64,000 nt of DNA from Cellulomonas telluris (GCF_004886325.1 NZ_QXFN01000001.1:930001-994000); one strand, 5' to 3'. Positions 33,642 to 43,055 are shown, numbered from the stretch's first letter. The notes: a model not told the origin generated them from the letters alone. Translations and numbers: made by a program.

Positions 33642-34652
33642 GTGAACGGCAGGCAGCCCACGCTGCGCGACGTGGCCGAGAAGGCCGGCGTCGCCGTGTC
33701 GACCGCGTCGCGCGCGCTCACCCGCCCCGGGCGGATCAGCGCGCACACCACGGAGCGGGTCCGCGCGGCGGCCGACGCCCTCGGCTACACGCCGAGCGCC
33801 TCGGCGCGCGCACTCTCCTCCGGGCGCACCACCACGGTCGCCCTCGTGGTGCCCGACGTGACGAACCCGTTCTACTTCGGGCTCGTCCGGGGCACCGGCG
33901 CACGCCTGCGCGAGGGCGGGTACGTGCAGGTCCTCGTCGACACCGAGGAGTCCGCCGAGGCCGAGGCCCGCGCGCTCGTCGGCCTGCGCGGCACGGTCGA
34001 CGGCGCGGTGCTCGCCGCGTCCCGCCTCGCCGACCAGCGCCTGTCGGAGCTCGCGGCCGACCTGCCGCTCGTCGCGGTCAACCGGACCAGCCCGTCGTTC
34101 GCCGCGCCGAGCGTCCTCATCGACACCCCCGGCGGGCTCGTCCAGGCGCTCGAGCACCTGGCGTCCCTCGGCCACCGGCGCATCGCCTACGCGTCCGGAC
34201 CGCGCACGTCCTGGTCCGACAGCCGCCGGCAGGCGGCGCTGCACCCCGCGGCCGCGCGCCTGGGGCTCGAGGTCACGGTCATCGGCCCGTACGCGCCCGT
34301 CCGCACGGCCGGTCCGGCCGCCGCCGACGCCGCCGTCCAGGCCGACGTCACCGCGGTCGTCGCGTTCAACGACCTGCTCGCGTTCGGGGTGCTGGAGCGG
34401 CTCGACGCCCGCGGCGTCGACGTGCCGGGCCGCATGAGCGTGGTCGGCTGCGACGACGTCTTCGGTGCGGACCTCGTGCGCCCGGCGCTGACGACCGTGG
34501 CGTCGCCGATGGAGCGCGCCGGCCGCCTCGCGGCGGACCTGCTCATCTCGCGGCTCGAGGGCACCGCCCCGCTCGCGGGCTACGGCACCGAGCCGGCCGT
34601 GCTGCCCACGCACCTGGTGATCCGCAGCTCGACAGGACCCGCGCCCGCCTGA
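33642..34652 (+). CDS. LacI-family transcriptional regulator of the glucuronoxylan module
   Basis: 336 residues from GTG, four bases after AGGAGGG. The helix-turn-helix and hinge are [20 protein letters not shown] and [16 protein letters not shown]; the sensor domain follows ([61 protein letters not shown]). It is divergent from manD and GH67 and the likely repressor of both. The inducer is probably a uronate or aldouronate, by context only. Confidence 0.93.
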   Translation: MNGRQPTLRDVAEKAGVAVSTASRALTRPGRISAHTTERVRAAADALGYTPSASARALSSGRTTTVALVVPDVTNPFYFGLVRGTGARLREGGYVQVLVDTEESAEAEARALVGLRGTVDGAVLAASRLADQRLSELAADLPLVAVNRTSPSFAAPSVLIDTPGGLVQALEHLASLGHRRIAYASGPRTSWSDSRRQAALHPAAARLGLEVTVIGPYAPVRTAGPAAADAAVQADVTAVVAFNDLLAFGVLERLDARGVDVPGRMSVVGCDDVFGADLVRPALTTVASPMERAGRLAADLLISRLEGTAPLAGYGTEPAVLPTHLVIRSSTGPAPA

Positions 34653-34679
34653 CAGACCGCCGCCCGCCTGACAGACCGG
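34642..34679 (+). repeat. tandem duplication spanning the lacI stop codon
   Basis: A 19-base unit (CGCCCGCCTGACAGACCGC) at 34642-34660 is followed directly by a copy at 34661-34679 that differs only in the last base. The first copy contains the TGA stop of the LacI gene, so the second carries a silent duplicate stop. Confidence 0.8.
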
Positions 34680-34957
34680 CGCCTGCCAGCCCCGACGTCG
34701 ACGGCACGGCACGTCCCGCCCTCGTCCGCCGCCGTGGCGACGTCGGCGGGCGGCCGGCGGGTGGCCGGACCCGCAGAGGAAGGTGTCCTCCCGGCGCTGT
34801 GCGCACGTCGTGCGTACGCCCGCGGGAGGAGACCCGGTGACGCGCCACGCGCCGGGAGCGACACGCCGACCGCTCCTCACCGCTCCCCGCCCGGGCACCG
34901 ACGGGGCACGCCCTGGCACCGACCGGCCAGGGCGGCCCGGCGCGCCCGACGGACCTC
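34680..34957. other. non-coding gap between lacI and recQ
   Basis: The stretch from the lacI stop to the recQ stop (about 305 bases) holds no convincing gene. One frame opening at a GTG near 34837 has a GGAGGAG ahead of it but encodes only an Arg/Pro-rich sequence that runs antisense into recQ. I see no strong terminator; G+C and codon pattern are unstructured. Confidence 0.5.
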
Positions 34958-37069
34958 TCAGGCGCCGCCGTCCAGCGCGGCGAGCGCCTCCAGCACCCCG
35001 TCCGCGTACCGGTCGAGCTTCGCGGCGCCGACGCCGGCGATCGTGCCGAGCTCCGCCCGCGACGACGGCCGCCGCGTGGCGATCTCGCGGAGCGTCGCGT
35101 CGTGGAAGACCACGTACGCCGGCACGCCCTGCTCCTTCGCCGCGCCCGCACGCCACGCCCGCAGCGCCTCGAACGCCGTCGCGTCGCCGCCGGTGAGGTC
35201 CGCCGCGGCCGCCGGGCGTCCGCCGCTGCGGCGCTCGCGGGTCGCCCGGCCCGTCCGCTCGGGCTCGCGGCGCAGCCGCACCTGCCGCTCGCCGCGCAGC
35301 ACGCCGGCCGAGGCGGGCGTGATCCGCAGCGTCCCGTACCCCTGCGTGTCCACGGCCAGCAGCTCGGCCGCGAGCAGCTGCCGCACGACCCCGCGCCACT
35401 CGCCGTCGGACAGGTCCTGCCCGATGCCGAAGGTCGACAGCGCCTCGTGCCCGAGCTGGCGCACGCGCGGCGTCTCCTTGCCGCGCAGGATGTCGACGAC
35501 GTGCCCGACGCCGTAGCGCTGCCCGCGCTGGTCCAGGCGCACCACCGTCGAGAGCAGCTTCTGCGCGGGCACCGTGCCGTCCCACGACTCCGGCGGCTCG
35601 AGGCACGTGTCGCAGTTGCCGCACGGCCCGTCCGACGGCTGCCCGAAGTACGCGAGCAGCTGCACGCGCCGGCAGTCGACGGTCTCGCACAGCGCGAGCA
35701 TCGCGTCGAGGTGCTGCGTCAGCCGCCGCCGGTGCTCGGCGTCACCCTCGGACCCGTCGATCATCTTGCGCTGCTGCACCACGTCGGCGAGCCCGTACGC
35801 GAGCCACGCCGTCGACGGCAGCCCGTCGCGGCCCGCGCGGCCGGTCTCCTGGTAGTAGCCCTCGACCGACTTGGGCAGGTCGAGGTGCGCGACGAACCGC
35901 ACGTCCGGCTTGTCGATGCCCATGCCGAACGCGATCGTCGCGACCATGACCAGGCCGTCCTCGCGCAGGAACCGCGACTGGTTCTCCGCCCGCACGCGGC
36001 GGTCCAGCCCTGCGTGGTACGGCAGCGCGTCGACGCCGTTGCGGACCAGCCACTCCGCGGTCTGCTCGACCGACGCCCGCGAGAGGCAGTAGACGATCCC
36101 CGAGTCGCCGTCGTGCTCCGTGCGCAGCAGGTGCAGCAGCTGGCGGCGCGGGTCGTCCTTCGCCACGATCCGGTAGCGGATGTTCGGGCGGTCGAAGCTC
36201 GCGACGAACTGCCGGGCGTCCTCGAGCTGCAGGCGCTGGCAGATCTCGCGGTGCGTGGCGGGCGTCGCCGTCGCGGTCAGCGCGATCCGCGGGACGTCCG
36301 GCCAGCGCTCGTGCAGGACCGACAGCTGCAGGTAGTCGGGGCGGAAGTCGTGCCCCCACTGGGACACGCAGTGCGCCTCGTCGATCGCGAACAGCGCGAC
36401 GTGCCCACGCTCGAGCAGCGCCAGCGTCTCGGGTACGCGCAGCCGCTCGGGCGCCAGGTAGAGCAGGTCCAGCTCGCCCGCGAGGAATGCGTCCTCGACC
36501 GCGCGGCGCTGGTCCCGCTCCTGCGTCGAGTTGAGGAACCCGGCCCGCACGCCGAGCGCCGAGAGCGCGTCGACCTGGTCCTGCATGAGGGCGATCAGCG
36601 GGGAGACGACCACCCCTGTGCCCTCCCGCACGAGCGCGGGCACCTGGTAGCACAGCGACTTGCCGCCGCCGGTGGGCATGAGGACGACGGCGTCACCGCC
36701 GGCGACCACCGTGTCGACGACCGCCGCCTGGTCGCCGCGGAACGCGTCGTAGCCCCACACCCGCTGCAGCACCTCGAGCGGGGTGCCGTGCGACGGGGCG
36801 GGGCGGCCGGGCTCGGCCGGGCGGGCGGGCGCGCGGCGCTCGCGTGCCGCGGGAGGTGCGGCGGGAGGTGCGGCGGGTGCTCCCGAGGGCGGGCCCCACG
36901 GGTCGGCCGGCGGCTCCCACCCGTCCGCCGGGGGCTCGACGTCCCACCACGGCGGCTCCTCGCCGCCGTCGGTCCACGCGGGCGGCTCGTCGACGGGCGG
37001 CGCGGCGGCCGCCGGCACGTCGGGCGACCGACGTCGCCGGGTCTCGGGGGAGGCGGGGTCCGGCAGCAC
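34958..37069 (-). CDS. recQ: ATP-dependent DNA helicase RecQ
   Basis: 703 residues. A Pro/Trp-rich acidic lead of about 95 residues precedes the helicase core: Walker A MPTGGGKS, motif [20 protein letters not shown], motif [11 protein letters not shown] and motif [12 protein letters not shown]. The zinc domain ([24 protein letters not shown]), winged helix and a C-terminal HRDC domain ([15 protein letters not shown]) complete the bacterial RecQ architecture. It unwinds DNA 3' to 5' in recombination and repair. The lead is low-complexity and may bind a partner protein. The start is the GTG at 37069; later starts within the lead are possible. Confidence 0.96.
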   Translation of the reverse strand: MLPDPASPETRRRRSPDVPAAAAPPVDEPPAWTDGGEEPPWWDVEPPADGWEPPADPWGPPSGAPAAPPAAPPAARERRAPARPAEPGRPAPSHGTPLEVLQRVWGYDAFRGDQAAVVDTVVAGGDAVVLMPTGGGKSLCYQVPALVREGTGVVVSPLIALMQDQVDALSALGVRAGFLNSTQERDQRRAVEDAFLAGELDLLYLAPERLRVPETLALLERGHVALFAIDEAHCVSQWGHDFRPDYLQLSVLHERWPDVPRIALTATATPATHREICQRLQLEDARQFVASFDRPNIRYRIVAKDDPRRQLLHLLRTEHDGDSGIVYCLSRASVEQTAEWLVRNGVDALPYHAGLDRRVRAENQSRFLREDGLVMVATIAFGMGIDKPDVRFVAHLDLPKSVEGYYQETGRAGRDGLPSTAWLAYGLADVVQQRKMIDGSEGDAEHRRRLTQHLDAMLALCETVDCRRVQLLAYFGQPSDGPCGNCDTCLEPPESWDGTVPAQKLLSTVVRLDQRGQRYGVGHVVDILRGKETPRVRQLGHEALSTFGIGQDLSDGEWRGVVRQLLAAELLAVDTQGYGTLRITPASAGVLRGERQVRLRREPERTGRATRERRSGGRPAAAADLTGGDATAFEALRAWRAGAAKEQGVPAYVVFHDATLREIATRRPSSRAELGTIAGVGAAKLDRYADGVLEALAALDGGA

Positions 37070-37164
37070 CCGCCCACCCTACGAGCCCGCGCCGGCGTGC
37101 GGACCGCCCCGACCGGTGCTGTGGAGGAGGTGTGGTGCGGCCGCGCGCGGGGGCGGACGTTCCC

Positions 37165-37170
37165 TAGGCT
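37165..37170 (+). promoter_or_regulatory. TAGGCT -10 box of a leaderless-type promoter
   Basis: TAGGCT ends seven bases before the ATG of the SDR gene, so transcription would begin at or near the start codon. No ribosome-binding site is present. The arrangement matches the TAnnnT leaderless promoters common in Actinobacteria. Confidence 0.6.
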
Positions 37171-37177
37171 GGCGGCC

Positions 37178-37984
37178 ATGGGAACCGCACTGGTCACCGG
37201 GGCGAGCGCCGGCCTCGGCCTGGAGTTCGCGTGGCAGCTCGCCACGGCCAAGCACGACGTCGTCCTCGTCGCCCGCGACGAGGTGCGGCTCACCCGGCTC
37301 GCCGCACAGCTGGAGGCGGCCGCAGGCGTCCGGGCCGAGGTGCTCGTCGCGGACCTCACCGACCGCGCCGACGTCGAGCGGGTCGCCGAGCGCCTCCGGT
37401 CCGACGAGCGCCCCGTCGGGCTGCTGGTCAACAACGCCGGGTTCGGCATCCACCAGCGGTTCGTCGGCGGTGACGTCCACCGCGAGGAGGAGGGCCTGGA
37501 CGTCATGGTCCGGGCCGTCATGGTCCTCTCGCACGCCGCCGCGGGCGCCATGGTGCGGCGCGGCCGCGGTGCCGTCCTCAACGTGGCGTCCGTGGCCGCC
37601 CTGCTCGCCTCGGGCACGTACTCCGCGCACAAGGCGTGGGTCCGGACGTTCACGGAGGGCCTCGCCGTCGAGCTGCGCGGCACCGGCGTGACCGCCACGG
37701 TCGTGTGCCCCGGCTACACCCACACGGAGTTCCACGCCCGCGGCGAGATCGACACGAGCGCGTACCCGGAGGTGGCGTGGCTCGACCCCGAGGACGTCGT
37801 CGCCGCCGCGCTCGCGGACGTCCGCCGGGGCGTCGTCATCTCCACCCCGAGCCTGCGGTACAAGGCCGCGTCGGCGCTGCTGCGGACCCTGCCGCGACCC
37901 GCGGTGCGCGCGTTCGGCCGCTACCGCAAGGGGCTCGAGCTCCCCGACGAGCCGTCCGCGACGGAGGCCGCCCGGCAGGACTGA
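37178..37984 (+). CDS. short-chain dehydrogenase/reductase
   Basis: 268 residues of classical SDR layout: cofactor loop TGASAGLG at residues 6-13, NNAGFG in the middle, catalytic Tyr and Lys in TYSAHKAW and CPGYTHTEFH afterwards. The Asp in LVADLTDR suggests binding of NAD(P). The final helix ARGRYRKG-like region (RAFGRYRKGLEL) resembles the DltE/YqjQ-like branch acting on lipophilic or keto substrates. Substrate unknown. It is followed by a hairpin and pyrE. Confidence 0.9.
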   Translation: MGTALVTGASAGLGLEFAWQLATAKHDVVLVARDEVRLTRLAAQLEAAAGVRAEVLVADLTDRADVERVAERLRSDERPVGLLVNNAGFGIHQRFVGGDVHREEEGLDVMVRAVMVLSHAAAGAMVRRGRGAVLNVASVAALLASGTYSAHKAWVRTFTEGLAVELRGTGVTATVVCPGYTHTEFHARGEIDTSAYPEVAWLDPEDVVAAALADVRRGVVISTPSLRYKAASALLRTLPRPAVRAFGRYRKGLELPDEPSATEAARQD

Positions 37985-38002
37985 GCGCGCGCCGCGCGGC
38001 GA

Positions 38003-38023
38003 GGCGACCGGCACCCGGTCGCC
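38003..38023 (+). terminator. short hairpin between SDR gene and pyrE
   Basis: GGCGACCGG (38003-38011) pairs with CCGGTCGCC (38015-38023) around a three-base loop, 19 bases after the SDR stop and upstream of the pyrE promoter. A weak T-less terminator is likely. Confidence 0.65.
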
Positions 38024-38048
38024 CCGCCGGCCGCCGGTGCGCCGTCGC

Positions 38049-38054
38049 TAGGCT
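38049..38054 (+). promoter_or_regulatory. TAGGCT -10 box of leaderless pyrE promoter
   Basis: TAGGCT lies six bases upstream of the pyrE GTG at 38061, the same spacing as seen for the SDR, nagD-like and DUF368 genes in this window. No ribosome-binding site precedes the GTG. Confidence 0.6.
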
Positions 38055-38060
38055 GCCGCC

Positions 38061-38636
38061 GTGACCTCCGACCTGTCGCCCACCCCGCGCGAGCAGCTGC
38101 GGGACCTGATCGTCGAGCTGGCCGTCGTGCGCGGGAGGGTGACGCTGTCGTCCGGCCGCGAGGCCGACTACTACGTCGACCTGCGCCGCGCGACGCTGCA
38201 CCACCGGGCCGCACCGCTCATCGGGCACCTGGTGCTCGACATGCTCGAGGAGGCGGGCCTGGGTACCGCCGAGGTCGACGCGGTCGGCGGGCTCACGCTC
38301 GGCGCCGACCCCGTCGCGACCGCGCTGCTGCACGCCGCGGCCTCGCGCGGGCAGGACCTCGACGCCTTCGTCGTGCGCAAGGAGGCGAAGGCGCACGGCA
38401 TGCAGCGGCGCATCGAGGGGCCGGACGTCGCGGGGCGCCGCGTCGTCGTCGTCGAGGACACCTCCACCACCGGCGGCTCGCCGATCACGGCCGTCGAGGC
38501 GGTCCGTGAGGCGGGCGGCGAGGTGCTCGGCGTCGCGACGATCGTCGACCGCGCCACCGGTGCCCGCGAGCGGATCGAGGCGCTCGGCGTGCCCTACCAC
38601 TCGCTGTTCGGGCTCGCGGACCTCGGCCTGGCATGA
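38061..38636 (+). CDS. pyrE: orotate phosphoribosyltransferase PyrE
   Basis: 191 residues. The PRPP-binding motif is VVVVEDTSTTGGSPI near residue 132, the orotate-side flexible loop is RKEAKAHGMQRRIEG, and LSSGREADYYVDLR near residue 31 is the conserved N-terminal signature. It makes orotidine 5'-phosphate from orotate and PRPP in de novo pyrimidine synthesis. It overlaps the next gene by ATGA. The length is normal for actinobacterial PyrE. Confidence 0.96.
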   Translation: MTSDLSPTPREQLRDLIVELAVVRGRVTLSSGREADYYVDLRRATLHHRAAPLIGHLVLDMLEEAGLGTAEVDAVGGLTLGADPVATALLHAAASRGQDLDAFVVRKEAKAHGMQRRIEGPDVAGRRVVVVEDTSTTGGSPITAVEAVREAGGEVLGVATIVDRATGARERIEALGVPYHSLFGLADLGLA

Positions 38637-39475
38637 CCGGCGCCGCCGGCGGTCCCGACGGTCCGCGACGGCCTTCGTCCGTGCGCCGCGTCGCGGTCGT
38701 CGGCGCGATGGTCCTGCTGCCGCTCGTCGTGGTCGGCGTGGTCCTCTCGCAGACCTCGTTCGACGGCTTCGACGGCGGGGCCGGGCCGCTGCTGCTCGTG
38801 CTCGTCGTCGGTCCGCTCGTCGCGGCCGCCGGGTGGTGGTGGCAGAAGAAGCGGCACGAGGCCCTCGCCGCCTGGGCGGCGTCGGTCGGGTGGGAGTACC
38901 CGCGCAGCGACCCGGGGTACGGGCTGGGGCGCGTCCACCAGGGCCGGCCGTTCGGGCGCGGGCACAGCCGGCAGGTCCGCGAGGTGCTGACCGGGCGGTG
39001 GCAGGGCCTGCCCGCGGTGTCGTTCACCTACCAGTGGTCGACCGGCAGCGGCAAGGAGGAGCGCACCTCCCAGGCGCACGTGGTCGGACTCGCGCTGCCG
39101 GCCTACCTGCCGACGCTCGAGCTCACCCCCGAGGGCGTCGGCGCGCGGCTCGCCAAGCTCGTCGGTGCGCAGGACATGCAGCTCGAGTCCCAGGCGTTCA
39201 ACGAGGCGTACCGGGTGGCCGCGGGCGACGAGCGCGTCGCCCACGCGATCCTGCACCCCCGCCTGATGGAGCGGCTCCTGCAGGCGGACGCGCGCGACAC
39301 GGCGTGGCGCATCGAGGGCACGTGGATCCTCTCGTGGGAGACCGGCTCGACCGACACGGCCCGCATCGCCCCCCGGCTGGGGGTGCTCGAGGCCGTCGTC
39401 CGTGCCGTGCCGCGGCACGTCTGGCAGGACCACGGGTACGACCCCGTCACCCACCCGGGCGTCGCCGCGTCCTGA
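38633..39475 (+). CDS. membrane-anchored protein of unknown function (DUF3137-like)
   Basis: 280 residues. Two hydrophobic segments near residues 20-40 and 50-66 (VVGAMVLLPLVVVGVVL, LLLVLVVGPLVAAAGWWW) are followed by a soluble domain. The domain contains the repeated pattern VSFTYQWSTGSGKEERTSQAHVVGLALP and SQAFNEAYRVAAGDERVAHAILHPRLMERLLQ, which resembles the DUF3137 family. No catalytic motif is seen. It is coupled to pyrE by overlap and precedes lemA, with which DUF3137-type proteins often co-occur. Function unknown. Confidence 0.75.
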   Translation: MTGAAGGPDGPRRPSSVRRVAVVGAMVLLPLVVVGVVLSQTSFDGFDGGAGPLLLVLVVGPLVAAAGWWWQKKRHEALAAWAASVGWEYPRSDPGYGLGRVHQGRPFGRGHSRQVREVLTGRWQGLPAVSFTYQWSTGSGKEERTSQAHVVGLALPAYLPTLELTPEGVGARLAKLVGAQDMQLESQAFNEAYRVAAGDERVAHAILHPRLMERLLQADARDTAWRIEGTWILSWETGSTDTARIAPRLGVLEAVVRAVPRHVWQDHGYDPVTHPGVAAS

Positions 39476-39530
39476 CCTGCCCCGGCGTCGCTACGATCGC
39501 CCGGACCCACCCCCTCGGAAAGGCCCTCTC

Positions 39531-40100
39531 GTGACCGGTGGCACCATCGCCCTGCTCGTGATCGGCGTGATCGTCCTGATCGTGCTGCTGTGGGCGGTCG
39601 CCCAGTACAACGGGTTCGTCCGGCTGCGCAACCTCGTGCAGGAGGCGTGGCGGCAGATCGACGTGGAGCTGCACCGCCGGCACGACCTCATCCCGAACCT
39701 CGTGGAGTCGGTGAAGGGCTACGCGGCGCACGAGCGCGCGGTCTTCGACGAGGTCACGCGGGCACGCGCCGCCGCGGCCGGCCCCGCCGCGGGTCCCGCC
39801 CAGCAGGCCGCGCAGGAGAACCAGCTGACGGCGGCGCTCGGGCGTCTGTTCGCGGTCGCCGAGGCCTACCCGGCGCTGCGCGCGAGCGAGAACTTCCAGC
39901 AGCTGCAGGCCGAGCTCACCAACACCGAGGACCGCATCGCGGCGGGCCGGCGGTTCTACAACGCGAACGTGCGGGCGCTGAACACCAAGGTCGAGACGTT
40001 CCCGCCGAACGTGATCGCCAACATGTTCGGGTTCCGGCGGGCCGAGTACTTCGAGGCCGACGACCCGCAGGTGCGCCAGGCGCCGGACGTCCGGTTCTGA
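39531..40100 (+). CDS. lemA: LemA family protein
   Basis: 189 residues: one N-terminal membrane helix (IALLVIGVIVLIVLLWAVA) then the LemA helical domain (YNGFVRLRNLVQEAWRQIDVELHRRHDLIPNLVESVKGYAAHE, LTNTEDRIAAGRRFYNANVRALNTK, FPPNVIANMFGF). LemA proteins are membrane-anchored helical bundles of uncertain role, linked in some bacteria to envelope maintenance with HtpX. The GTG follows GGAAAGG and a TACGAT -10-like box at 39491-39496, so it has its own promoter although it lies near the preceding gene. Confidence 0.93.
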   Translation: MTGGTIALLVIGVIVLIVLLWAVAQYNGFVRLRNLVQEAWRQIDVELHRRHDLIPNLVESVKGYAAHERAVFDEVTRARAAAAGPAAGPAQQAAQENQLTAALGRLFAVAEAYPALRASENFQQLQAELTNTEDRIAAGRRFYNANVRALNTKVETFPPNVIANMFGFRRAEYFEADDPQVRQAPDVRF

Positions 40101-40116
40101 CGCGCCCGCGGCGGGC

Positions 40117-40893
40117 TCAGACGAGCTCGACGAGGTCGGCGACCGAGTCGCGCACGGCGGTGGGCCGGAACGGGAAGCGCTCGACGTCCTGCGCCCGCGT
40201 CGACCCGGTGAGCACGAGGTACGTGCGCAGACCGGCCTCGATGCCGGCGACGACGTCGGTGTCCATGCGGTCGCCGACCATGACCGTCGTCTCGGAGTGC
40301 GCGTCGATCCGGTTGAGCGCCGAGCGGATCATCATCGGGTTCGGCTTGCCCACGAAGTAGGGCTTGCGCCCGGTCGCGGCGCTGATCATGGCGGCGACCG
40401 CGCCGGTCGCCGGCAGGTCGCCCTCGGCGCTCGGACCGGTCACGTCAGGGTTCGTCGCGATGAACCGCGCGCCGCCCTGGATGAGCCGGACCGCCTGCGT
40501 GATCGCCTCGAACGAGTACGTGCGGGTCTCGCCCAGCACGACGAAGTCCGGCTGCGCCGCCGTGAGCGTGTAGCCCGCCTCGTACAGCGCCGTAGTCAGG
40601 CCGGCCTCGCCGATGACGTACGCCGACCCGCCCGGCATCTGGTCGCTGAGGAACTGCGCCGTGGCCAGCGCGGAGGTCCAGATGGCCTCCTCGGGGACGT
40701 CGATGCCGGTGGCCGCCAGCCGCGCGCGCAGGTCGCGGGGCGTGAAGATCGAGTTGTTCGTGAGGATGAGGAACGGGCGCCCGGCCGTCTGCAGGGCGCG
40801 GACGAACTCGGCGGCCCCGGGCAGGGCCGTGCCCTCGTGCACGAGCACGCCGTCCATGTCGGACAGCCAGGAGTGGATGGCGCGTTCCGTCAT
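40117..40893 (-). CDS. HAD-superfamily phosphatase, NagD type
   Basis: 258 residues. HAD motif I is WLSDMDGVLVHEG, motif II FLILTNNS, and the late motifs are GKPNPMMIRSAL (Lys) and MVGDRMDTDVVAGIEAGL (Asp). The cap between motif II and III is of the C2a NagD type. Such enzymes hydrolyse nucleotide or sugar phosphates; the specific substrate cannot be deduced. The ATG at 40893 is preceded by a TAGCCT box at 40906-40901 with a seven-base gap, so it is probably leaderless. It is divergent from the DUF368 gene. Confidence 0.92.
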   Translation of the reverse strand: MTERAIHSWLSDMDGVLVHEGTALPGAAEFVRALQTAGRPFLILTNNSIFTPRDLRARLAATGIDVPEEAIWTSALATAQFLSDQMPGGSAYVIGEAGLTTALYEAGYTLTAAQPDFVVLGETRTYSFEAITQAVRLIQGGARFIATNPDVTGPSAEGDLPATGAVAAMISAATGRKPYFVGKPNPMMIRSALNRIDAHSETTVMVGDRMDTDVVAGIEAGLRTYLVLTGSTRAQDVERFPFRPTAVRDSVADLVELV

Positions 40894-40900
40894 GGTCGTC

Positions 40901-40923
40901 AGGCTAGCCGTGGTGGCTACGCT
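40901..40923. promoter_or_regulatory. two facing leaderless promoters (TAGCCT and TACGCT)
   Basis: In the 36 bases between the nagD-like gene and the DUF368 gene, TAGCCT reads leftward (40906-40901) and TACGCT rightward (40918-40923), placed seven and six bases from their start codons. The start sites would lie at the codons themselves, so both mRNAs should lack leaders. Confidence 0.6.
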
Positions 40924-40929
40924 GCCGGG

Positions 40930-41904
40930 GTGAGCGCCCACCACGCCGCCCCCGCCGCCCTCCCGCCGGAGCCCGACCTGGTCGACCCCCCGCGCCGCAC
41001 CTCGTGGTCCCACGCACCGCTCGACGCGGTCCGTGGCGGGCTGATCGGAGCGGCGGAGTCCGTCCCGGGCATCTCCGGGGGCACGATCGCACTCGTCGTC
41101 GGGCTCTACGACCAGCTCGTGACGGCGGCCGGCCAGGTGGTGCACGCCGGCCGGGCGCTCGTGACCGGTGTCGCGCGCCGCACGGGCACGGGGGACGCGC
41201 TGGCGTCCCTGCGGCGCGTCGACTGGCGGCTGCTCGTGCCCGTGCTCGTCGGCATGGTCGTGGTGCTCCTGGTGTCGCTGCGCACGATCGCCCCGCTGCT
41301 GGAGACGCACCCGGTCCCGACCCGGGCGGTCTTCCTCGGCATGATCGCCGCGTCGGTGGTCGTGCCCCTGCAGATGATGCCGCGCCGCTTCCGTGCGCTC
41401 GACGCCGTGCTCCTGGTCGCGGGCGCAGTCGTGGCGTTCCTGCTCGCCGGGCTCGCTCCCGCGGAGGTGCGCGACCCGTCGCTCTGGTACGTCTTCCTCG
41501 GTGCGGCCCTCGCGATCAACGCGCTCGTGCTGCCCGGCGTCTCCGGGTCCGCGCTGCTCGTCGTGCTCGGTCTCTACGTACCGGTGCAGGCCGCCCTGGA
41601 CGACCGCGACCTCGCGTTCGTGGGGGTGTTCGTGCTCGGGGCCGCGGTCGGGCTGGCGTCCTTCGTCAAGCTGCTCCAGTGGCTGCTGCACCGCCGCAGG
41701 CAGGGCACCATGGCGGCGCTCGCCGGTCTCATGGTCGGCTCGCTGCGGGCGCTGTGGCCCTGGCAGGACGAGGACCGGGGCCTGCTGGCGCCCTCCGGGG
41801 ACGTGGTCGGCCCGGCGCTGCTCGCCCTGGCGGGTGCGGCGGTCGTGCTCGCCCTCGTCCTGTGGGAGCGCCGGCGCGTGGCGCGCGCGGCCACGGCCGG
41901 CTGA
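40930..41904 (+). CDS. DUF368 membrane protein (PopT-type undecaprenyl-phosphate translocase)
   Basis: 324 residues. Two related half-motifs mark the family: GAAESVPGISGGTIALVVGLYDQ near residue 40 and LVLPGVSGSALLVVLGLY near residue 205, within about eight membrane helices. DUF368 (PopT) proteins, like DedA proteins, have been implicated in returning undecaprenyl phosphate across the membrane for wall synthesis. The acidic, Pro-rich first 30 residues are cytoplasmic. The GTG has no ribosome-binding site and follows TACGCT by six bases. Confidence 0.9.
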   Translation: MSAHHAAPAALPPEPDLVDPPRRTSWSHAPLDAVRGGLIGAAESVPGISGGTIALVVGLYDQLVTAAGQVVHAGRALVTGVARRTGTGDALASLRRVDWRLLVPVLVGMVVVLLVSLRTIAPLLETHPVPTRAVFLGMIAASVVVPLQMMPRRFRALDAVLLVAGAVVAFLLAGLAPAEVRDPSLWYVFLGAALAINALVLPGVSGSALLVVLGLYVPVQAALDDRDLAFVGVFVLGAAVGLASFVKLLQWLLHRRRQGTMAALAGLMVGSLRALWPWQDEDRGLLAPSGDVVGPALLALAGAAVVLALVLWERRRVARAATAG

Positions 41905-41919
41905 GCTGCGGGGGCCCCG

Positions 41920-42990
41920 ATGCGCCCGACCGTGAAGGACGTCGCCACGCGCGCCGGCGTCTCGCCCAAGACTGTGTCCAACGTCATCCACGGACGCGTC
42001 TACGTGCGGCCCGAGACGCGTGAGCGCGTCGAGCGCGCCCTCAGCGACCTCGACTACGTGCCCAACCTCGTCGCGCGCGGGCTGCGCAGCGGCCGGTACG
42101 GGCTGATCGCGCTGGCCCTCCCCGACCTGTCGACGGCGTACTCCGCCGAGCTCGCGCACCACTTCGTCGAGGAGGGGCACGCGCGCGGCTGGGGCGTCCA
42201 GGTCGAGGAGACGGCGGCCGAGCCGCACCGTGAGGTCGAGCTGCTCTCGCGGGCGCGCTCCCAGCTGGTGGACGGGCTGGTGCTCAACCCGGTGTCGCTC
42301 GAGGACTCGGTCGTCGCCGACCACGTGGGCGTGGGACGCGCGCCGCTGCCGCCGACGGTCCTCATCGGGGAGGTGGTGCAGGACCGCACCGACCAGGTCG
42401 GGGTGGACAGCGTCGCCGCGGCGCGCGACATGACGGCGCACCTGCTCGCGACCGGCCGCCGCCGGGTCGCGGTCGTGGGGGCGCCCGGGCTGATGGAGAC
42501 GGCCGCGGCCCGGCAGCGGACCGAGGGGTACCGCCGCGCCCTCGTCGACGCCGGTGTCCCGCACGACCCCCGGCTCGAGATCCCGGCCGCGGCGTGGACG
42601 ACGCAGGACGCGGTCGCGGCGGTGACCGCGTTCCTCGACCGCGAGGCCCTGCCGGACGCGTTCTTCTGCTTCACGGACTCGATGGCGCTCGGGGTGCTGG
42701 GCCTGCTCTGGCAGCGCGGCGTGCGCGTGCCGCAGGACGTCGCGGTGGCCGGTTTCGACGACGTCGGGCCGGCGCGGTACGCCGTCCCGCCGCTGACGAC
42801 CGTCGCGTTCGACCTGCGCCGGTTCGTGGCGACCACGCTCGACCTGCTCGCCGACCGCATCGAGGACCGGGCGCGTGCGCCGCGGCACGTGCTGGTCCCG
42901 CACCGCGTGGTGGTGCGCGAGAGCACGGGCGGCGCGGCCGCGGGGTCGGTGGGTGCGGCCGGTGCTGCGGCGGCCCTCGCCGAGGGCTGA
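41920..42990 (+). CDS. LacI-family transcriptional regulator of the arabinoside locus
   Basis: 356 residues. The helix-turn-helix VKDVATRAGVSPKTVSNVI and hinge (LDYVPNLVARGLRSG) open the protein; the sensor domain has DGLVLNPVSLEDS, GRRRVAVVGAP, DAFFCFTDSMALGVLG and VAVAGFDDVGPARYA. The Ala-rich tail (GSVGAAGAAAALAEG) is extra. It lies 159 bases ahead of the binding-protein gene on the same strand and probably represses that operon through the palindrome at 43042-43055. The ligand is likely an arabinose-containing sugar, by context. Confidence 0.93.
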   Translation: MRPTVKDVATRAGVSPKTVSNVIHGRVYVRPETRERVERALSDLDYVPNLVARGLRSGRYGLIALALPDLSTAYSAELAHHFVEEGHARGWGVQVEETAAEPHREVELLSRARSQLVDGLVLNPVSLEDSVVADHVGVGRAPLPPTVLIGEVVQDRTDQVGVDSVAAARDMTAHLLATGRRRVAVVGAPGLMETAAARQRTEGYRRALVDAGVPHDPRLEIPAAAWTTQDAVAAVTAFLDREALPDAFFCFTDSMALGVLGLLWQRGVRVPQDVAVAGFDDVGPARYAVPPLTTVAFDLRRFVATTLDLLADRIEDRARAPRHVLVPHRVVVRESTGGAAAGSVGAAGAAAALAEG

Positions 42991-43024
42991 CCGCGACACG
43001 CCCTCTTCGTCCGGTCGCTCCTTC

Positions 43025-43055
43025 TTGTCCTCGGGTTCCAACGATGTAATGATCG
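43025..43055 (+). promoter_or_regulatory. promoter and candidate LacI operator of the arabinoside importer operon
   Basis: TTGTCC (43025-43030) and TAATGA (43047-43052) are 16 bp apart and form a reasonable promoter. CGAT (43042-43045) and ATCG (43052-43055) form an inverted repeat across the -10 box. The region is unusually A+T-rich for this genome. Repression by the adjacent LacI protein is inferred. Confidence 0.6.

Noticed and set aside
34837-35196. A GTG-started frame with GGAGGAG upstream in the lacI-recQ gap
   Set aside because: The product is Arg/Pro-rich without any family feature and most of it lies antisense to recQ.
35102-37984. A 960-codon open frame on the plus strand
   Set aside because: It runs antisense to recQ and merges into the SDR gene in frame; only its last 269 codons (from 37178) look like protein. 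Long antisense frames are expected at about 75% G+C.
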